DNA of 64,000 bases from an uncultured beta proteobacterium (GTDB taxonomy: Bacteria; Pseudomonadota; Gammaproteobacteria; Burkholderiales; Burkholderiaceae_B). How positions within the stretch are numbered: the first letter of the stretch is position 1; each line of letters starts with the position of its first letter. The notes under the pieces are model-generated. The model saw nothing but the letters and a program-made list of their open reading frames with translations, did no database searches and was not told the origin of the DNA. The translations under genes were made by a program, and so were the position numbers. Where the stretch lies: positions 1 to 64,000 of the forward strand of contig CAITPF010000094.1 of assembly GCA_903894155.1 (NCBI GenBank), in the 5' to 3' direction. Below are positions 59,671-64,000 of the stretch, in pieces.

Positions 59671-61467
59671 TCATGCTCCCAGATACACCCGGATCACTTC
59701 CGGATCGTGGCGAACCTCGGCGGGCGAGCCGTGCCGGATCATGCGCCCGACGTTCAGCGCGGTCACGTCATCACAAACGCGGAAGACGAAATCCGTGTGA
59801 TGCTCGACAAGCAGCACGCCAACGCCCGCCTTGCGGATGGTGCGAATCACCGTGCCCAGCTGGTCGATTTCCACGCCGGTCAGGCCGCCCGCGGGCTCAT
59901 CCAGAAGAATGTACTGTGGCCCCAGCGCCAGACCGCGCGCAATTTCGAGGAACCGCTGTTGCGCATGGTCGAGCAGATTGGCACGCCAGTGCATAACGGC
60001 GCCCAGGCCAACGCCGCACAACAGTTCAGTGGCCCGCTCGCGAATCCGCATATCCTCGGCGCGCACCGACGGCAGGCCAAACGCCGCATCGACGAACCCG
60101 GCGCGTGAATGTTGCCAGGCGCCCAGCATGACGTTTTCCAGGACCGTGAGATCGGGCACGAGGCGCGGCTTCTGGAACGTGCGGGCAATTCCCATGCGCG
60201 CGCGCTCCTGCACCGGCGCGTTGCCGATATCCTTGTGGCGGAAATTCACCGTGCCTTTGGTCGGCTGGTAATAGCCGCAGAGCATATTGAGCATCGTTGT
60301 CTTGCCGCTGCCGTTCGGGCCGATCAGGCCATGCACCCGGCCAGGCGTGAGCGTGATGCTGACGTCGTCGAGCGCCACGAGCCCGCCGAACTGCTTGGAG
60401 ATGTCGATCGCGCGCAACGCGGCGCCGGGGTTGCGTGCGTCCGGATGCCCTGCAACCGCAGTGGCTGCGACGATCGCCGATTCGAGGCGACCAAGCTCCG
60501 GCGTGATCGCAACCGATTGCTGCTTGCGCGGGCGAAACTTCTCGTAGACCTTTTCCAGCATACGGCCGATCCCCTCGGGGATGAGCAGCACGACCAGCAG
60601 CAGCAACAGGCCATAAAAGAAATTGCCGAGCTTCGCGAGCGACGCCACCATTTCCGGCAGCGCCGTCAGGACCACGGTCCCGAGCAAAGGGCCCAGGATG
60701 CTGCCGCGCCCGCCGATGATGATGCAGACAAAGAAGAACATGCTCAGGTCGAAGACGAACGTCTCTGGCGTAATGTAGCTTTGCAGCGAAGCGAAGAGCG
60801 CGCCCGAAACGCCTGCCGTCACGCCGCTGAAGACGAACACGACGAGCTTGGCCCGGAAAACGGGCACGCCGACCGATTGCGCCGTGACCGGATTGTCGCG
60901 TACGGCCATCAACCCCCGGCCCCACATGCTGCGCGCGAGATTCCAGGTCAGCAGCGTCACAAAGGCGGAGACCAGCAACGCAAGGTAATAGAACCCCACG
61001 GGCGAATCGAAAGGCTCCGGGTACAACGGCCCCATCAGGCCGATACCACCGCCCGTCAGGTCGACCTGGGCCAGGATGATCTCGTTGACGATGAGCGCGA
61101 ACGCCATCGTGGCCATCGCAAAATAGAAGCCCGGCAGACGAAGCGAGGGCAAGCCCAGCGCGAGGCCGCACAAGCCGCCCAGCATGCCGGCCACGGCGGT
61201 CGACGTATAGGCGTCAAGCCCCCACTTGCCGACCAGGATGCAAAACGCGTAAGAGCCGATCGACAGCAAGCCGACGTGACCGATGGATAGCTGGCCTGTG
61301 TAGCCGACCACCAGGTTCAGCCCGGCGATGAGCACCCAGTAGACGGCGATCAGGGCCGCCAGATGCAACTGATACTGGTCTGCCGCCCAGAATGGCAGCA
61401 ACAGCAGGGCGCACGCCGCAACCGCAAGTGCGACAGCCCGCTTTTGCGAGGGGTGGGTCAAGGTCAT
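59671..61467 (-). CDS. fused branched-chain ABC transporter permease + ATP-binding protein (LivM-LivG)
   Basis: N-terminal LivM-type membrane region (VVGYTGQLSIGHVGLLSIGSYAF); C-terminal ATPase GPNGSGKTTMLNMLCGYYQP, YILLDEPAGGLTG. Confidence 0.95.
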   Translation of the reverse strand: MTLTHPSQKRAVALAVAACALLLLPFWAADQYQLHLAALIAVYWVLIAGLNLVVGYTGQLSIGHVGLLSIGSYAFCILVGKWGLDAYTSTAVAGMLGGLCGLALGLPSLRLPGFYFAMATMAFALIVNEIILAQVDLTGGGIGLMGPLYPEPFDSPVGFYYLALLVSAFVTLLTWNLARSMWGRGLMAVRDNPVTAQSVGVPVFRAKLVVFVFSGVTAGVSGALFASLQSYITPETFVFDLSMFFFVCIIIGGRGSILGPLLGTVVLTALPEMVASLAKLGNFFYGLLLLLVVLLIPEGIGRMLEKVYEKFRPRKQQSVAITPELGRLESAIVAATAVAGHPDARNPGAALRAIDISKQFGGLVALDDVSITLTPGRVHGLIGPNGSGKTTMLNMLCGYYQPTKGTVNFRHKDIGNAPVQERARMGIARTFQKPRLVPDLTVLENVMLGAWQHSRAGFVDAAFGLPSVRAEDMRIRERATELLCGVGLGAVMHWRANLLDHAQQRFLEIARGLALGPQYILLDEPAGGLTGVEIDQLGTVIRTIRKAGVGVLLVEHHTDFVFRVCDDVTALNVGRMIRHGSPAEVRHDPEVIRVYLGA

Positions 61468-61482
61468 GCGTGTTCCTCTGCC

Positions 61483-62343
61483 TTACACGGGTCGAACGTT
61501 TCTTGACCCAAGCAGTCCCTCAGGCTTCAGAAGCAAGACCACCATCAGCAATCCGACGGCAATGGTCTGTTGATATTCGCCGCCGAACCAGTAGCTGGCG
61601 AACGCGTTGAGCAAGCCAAGCGCCACGCCGCCGATCAGCGCCCCGATATTGCTGCCCAATCCGCCGACGGCCAGTGCGATGAACCCGTTGAGCGTCAGCG
61701 TCAGCCCGAGCGCGAAATAGGCAAACGTCAGCTGCCCCGCCGCAAAGCCGGCAAGGCCGCCCAGGGCGCCCGAAAGTACATAGGACATCTGGCGAATCCG
61801 GTCGGTCGACACGCCGCGGGCACGGGCGGCGAAGGGGTCTTCCGACATGGCGAGGAACAGCTTGCCGTACATGGTGCGCCGATAGAACAGATCCAGTCCG
61901 ATGGCCATCAGTGCAGCGACGACGATCGGCAACCAGAACTTCTGGTCGGCGGCGCCCGCACCGAACTCCTGCGGGATCAGGCGCGGGAAGGGGCGCGGCT
62001 CGGTGCCCCACCACAGCCCCACCGCCTGCTGCACCATCGTCGCCAGCGCCAGCGTGCTCAGCAGCCAGAGATGCTCGTCGCTGCGCGCGAGCACGCGCCG
62101 GATGGCGACCACCTCGGTCAGCCAGCCGAACGCCGCGCCGATCGCCACCGCGCCGAGCAGCGCCAGATACCAGGGCCAGCCCAGCGTCCCGATGAACCAG
62201 GCACCGAACACGCCCCCGAGCATCGAGATGTGCCCGGTGGTGACCGACAGCACCTTCGAGGTCGAGAACATGACGTTGTAGACCAGCGCCACCGCCGCAA
62301 ACAGCATGCCCGTGGCGAGACCCGTGACAAAAACGCTCAACAT
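61483..62343 (-). CDS. livH: branched-chain amino acid type ABC transporter permease
   Basis: Multi-pass protein; GFIALAVGGLGSNIGALIGGVALGLLNAF. Confidence 0.94.
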   Translation of the reverse strand: MLSVFVTGLATGMLFAAVALVYNVMFSTSKVLSVTTGHISMLGGVFGAWFIGTLGWPWYLALLGAVAIGAAFGWLTEVVAIRRVLARSDEHLWLLSTLALATMVQQAVGLWWGTEPRPFPRLIPQEFGAGAADQKFWLPIVVAALMAIGLDLFYRRTMYGKLFLAMSEDPFAARARGVSTDRIRQMSYVLSGALGGLAGFAAGQLTFAYFALGLTLTLNGFIALAVGGLGSNIGALIGGVALGLLNAFASYWFGGEYQQTIAVGLLMVVLLLKPEGLLGSRNVRPV

Positions 62344-62355
62344 GGACAGCGAACC

Positions 62356-63537
62356 TCAGCGCGGCGCAGGCTTGAAGCTTCCGTCCTTGAACGTGCTGGC
62401 GATATTCATCATCATGCCGCTGTCGGGAAAGCCATTGCGTTCAGTGACACTGTAGCTGTAGGTGGCGTAGACGCCCGCAAATCCTTTGGTCGCCTCCAGC
62501 ACCTTCTGGATCGCAGCGGGATCCGTCGAGCCTGCCGTCTTCACGGCATGCTCGATCATCATGACCGTGTCGTAACCCAGTGCGATCCACCAGAACAGAA
62601 CGTCAATCTCTGCCCCGCCCAGGCGCGGGCGCATCTTGTCGACCAGCGCCTGCGTGCGCGCCGGCAACTTGCCGTCGGGCAGGAACGTGGTGCTGACATA
62701 GCCTGCCGCATAGGTTTTTTCCCAATATTCGGGCTTGTTGAGCAGCTTGCGGATCTGCGCGGCCATGAGCGCGGGATGGCCCACGACCGGCACATCCCAG
62801 GCCATTTCGCCCCGGGCATTCAGGAGCCGGGCCAGGAGCCCCGTCGCCGCCGACCAGGGCATGACAACGTCGGCGCCGGCATTGCGCGCCTTGGTCATCT
62901 CGTCGGTGAGGTCCGTCTTGTTGTTGTCGACCAGCACCGAGTAGACAGGCTTGATGCCTAATTTTTCGAGCATCTCGGTCGCCGTCTTGGCGCTGGAGGT
63001 GCCATAGCCCGAGGTGTCGGCGATGATCGCGACTTTCTTCTTCTTGAGCACGTCGATCGCGTAGCCGTTCGCCGACGAGATCCACTGCGCGTTGGTGTTG
63101 ATCATCCGGAACGCGCGCGGGTACTTCTTGGCGTCGATGAGCTCATCGACGGCACCGATCACCAGCGTGGGCACGCCCGCGCGCGCCAGGATCGGCGTGG
63201 CGGCCAGCCCCTCGCCCGAGTTGACCGGCCCGATGACAAAGCTGACCTTGTCGCTGAAGGCCAGCTGCTGGGCGAAGTTGACGGCCTTGGTCGGGTCGCC
63301 CGCCGTATCGCGCGTCAGCAATTCAATTTGTCGTCCCAGGATGCCGCCGCGCGCATTGATCTCCTCGACAGCGAGCTTGACCCCCTCGTTCTCGGCGAGC
63401 GCCGCCGAGGACAACGGCCCGGTCAGCGACGAAAGCCAGCCGACCTTGATGGGCTGCGCCACCGCCGTCGCGACCGACGCGCATAATCCTGCGGCCAGGA
63501 CAAATGCAGAAAACAGCTTACCTTGACGTATCGCCAT
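62356..63537 (-). CDS. ABC transporter substrate-binding protein (LivK-like)
   Basis: Signal peptide; IKVGWLSSLTGPLSSAALAENEGVKLAVEEINARGGILGRQIELLTRDTAGDPTKAVNFAQQL. Confidence 0.94.
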   Translation of the reverse strand: MAIRQGKLFSAFVLAAGLCASVATAVAQPIKVGWLSSLTGPLSSAALAENEGVKLAVEEINARGGILGRQIELLTRDTAGDPTKAVNFAQQLAFSDKVSFVIGPVNSGEGLAATPILARAGVPTLVIGAVDELIDAKKYPRAFRMINTNAQWISSANGYAIDVLKKKKVAIIADTSGYGTSSAKTATEMLEKLGIKPVYSVLVDNNKTDLTDEMTKARNAGADVVMPWSAATGLLARLLNARGEMAWDVPVVGHPALMAAQIRKLLNKPEYWEKTYAAGYVSTTFLPDGKLPARTQALVDKMRPRLGGAEIDVLFWWIALGYDTVMMIEHAVKTAGSTDPAAIQKVLEATKGFAGVYATYSYSVTERNGFPDSGMMMNIASTFKDGSFKPAPR

Positions 63538-63552
63538 GATGGTCTCCTCCGG

Positions 63553-63581
63553 GAATACTTGTTCTTGGGATTTGAGTATTC
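63553..63581. promoter_or_regulatory. Inverted repeat GAATACT-N15-AGTATTC upstream of livK-like gene (candidate operator)
   Basis: Read directly, 16 bp upstream of the start codon. Confidence 0.4.
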
Positions 63582-63673
63582 TTATTTTATCGACAAGGAT
63601 AAACGATCCTCAGGTCGCTCGCCTGCAAGTTGGCCTCAATCTCGTCTTGTCAGGGAAACCCCTAGGAGTGAAT

Positions 63674-64000
63674 GTGCCCATACAACCCAAGGCGGCCGGT
63701 TTCAACCAGACCTCCGCTACCTACGAGCGGGGGCGCCCCGAATACCCCGAGCAGGCGCTGCGCACCACGTTTGACGCGCTTGGCATCCATCCCGCGTCGA
63801 CTGTGGTCGATCTCGGCGCGGGCTCGGGAAAGTTCACCGGAACACTCGCGAAATCGGGCGCCACGATTCTGGCCGTTGAGCCGGTCGAGGGCATGCGCGA
63901 GAAATTTCGACGCCTGCATCCGGGGATCACCCTGCTGTGCGGCTCAGCCGAAAACATTCCCCTGCCTGACCACAGCGCAGACGCGGTGGTGGCCGCCCAG
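63674..64000 (+). CDS. class I SAM-dependent methyltransferase (truncated by window end)
   Basis: GTG with AGGAG SD; FNQTSATYERGRPEYPEQAL...TVVDLGAGSGKFTGTLAKSGATILAVEPVEGMREKF...GSAENIPLPDHSADAVVAAQ. Confidence 0.88.
   Translation, partial: MPIQPKAAGFNQTSATYERGRPEYPEQALRTTFDALGIHPASTVVDLGAGSGKFTGTLAKSGATILAVEPVEGMREKFRRLHPGITLLCGSAENIPLPDHSADAVVAAQ

Noticed and set aside
1-64000. tRNA, rRNA, CRISPR and prophage genes
   Set aside because: None recognised by eye on either strand; small ncRNAs cannot be excluded without a covariance-model search.

Overview
High-GC chromosomal window, most likely from a betaproteobacterium of the Burkholderiales/Alcaligenaceae type (inferred from the repeated Bug/TctC solute-binding proteins and general gene content). 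It is densely coding with about 49 confident CDSs. No rRNA, tRNA, CRISPR array, prophage or intact IS was recognised. Main blocks: (1) 1-4.1 kb, a sugar-acid type operon (class II aldolase, two Bug proteins, D-2-hydroxyacid dehydrogenase) containing a 21-unit heptanucleotide tandem repeat; (2) 4.1-13.6 kb, a five-gene divergent cluster of transglutaminase, circularly permuted ATP-grasp, alpha-E and DUF2126 proteins, with two back-to-back sigma-54-like -24/-12 elements in its intergenic region, while rpoN itself lies about 5 kb away; (3) 13.6-29 kb, housekeeping genes (DEAD-box helicase, prfC, rpoN, leuA, panB, topB, gluQ, smg), with a Leu/CTA-rich leader ORF and strong hairpins upstream of leuA; (4) 29-41 kb, a leucine/isovalerate (liu) catabolic locus containing aceK, a LiuR-type MerR regulator and two palindromic candidate operators; (5) 42-49 kb, argS, then an AT-richer fkbM methyltransferase cassette flanked by a duplicated 3' fragment of the neighbouring Sec-signal RHS-DUF2235 gene; (6) 49.7-63.5 kb, a continuous same-strand candidate catabolic operon (Fe-ADH, two Bug proteins, CoA-ligase alpha-like protein, DUF35 plus Cys-less thiolase, split AtuA pair, cyclase, Liv ABC transporter with fused LivM-LivG). 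The best candidates for under-described biology are the ATP-grasp/alpha-E/transglutaminase cluster with its divergent sigma-54-like control region, the RHS/fkbM cassette, the leuA leader and the 49.7-63.5 kb operon. All family names come from motif recognition by eye; no database search was run.
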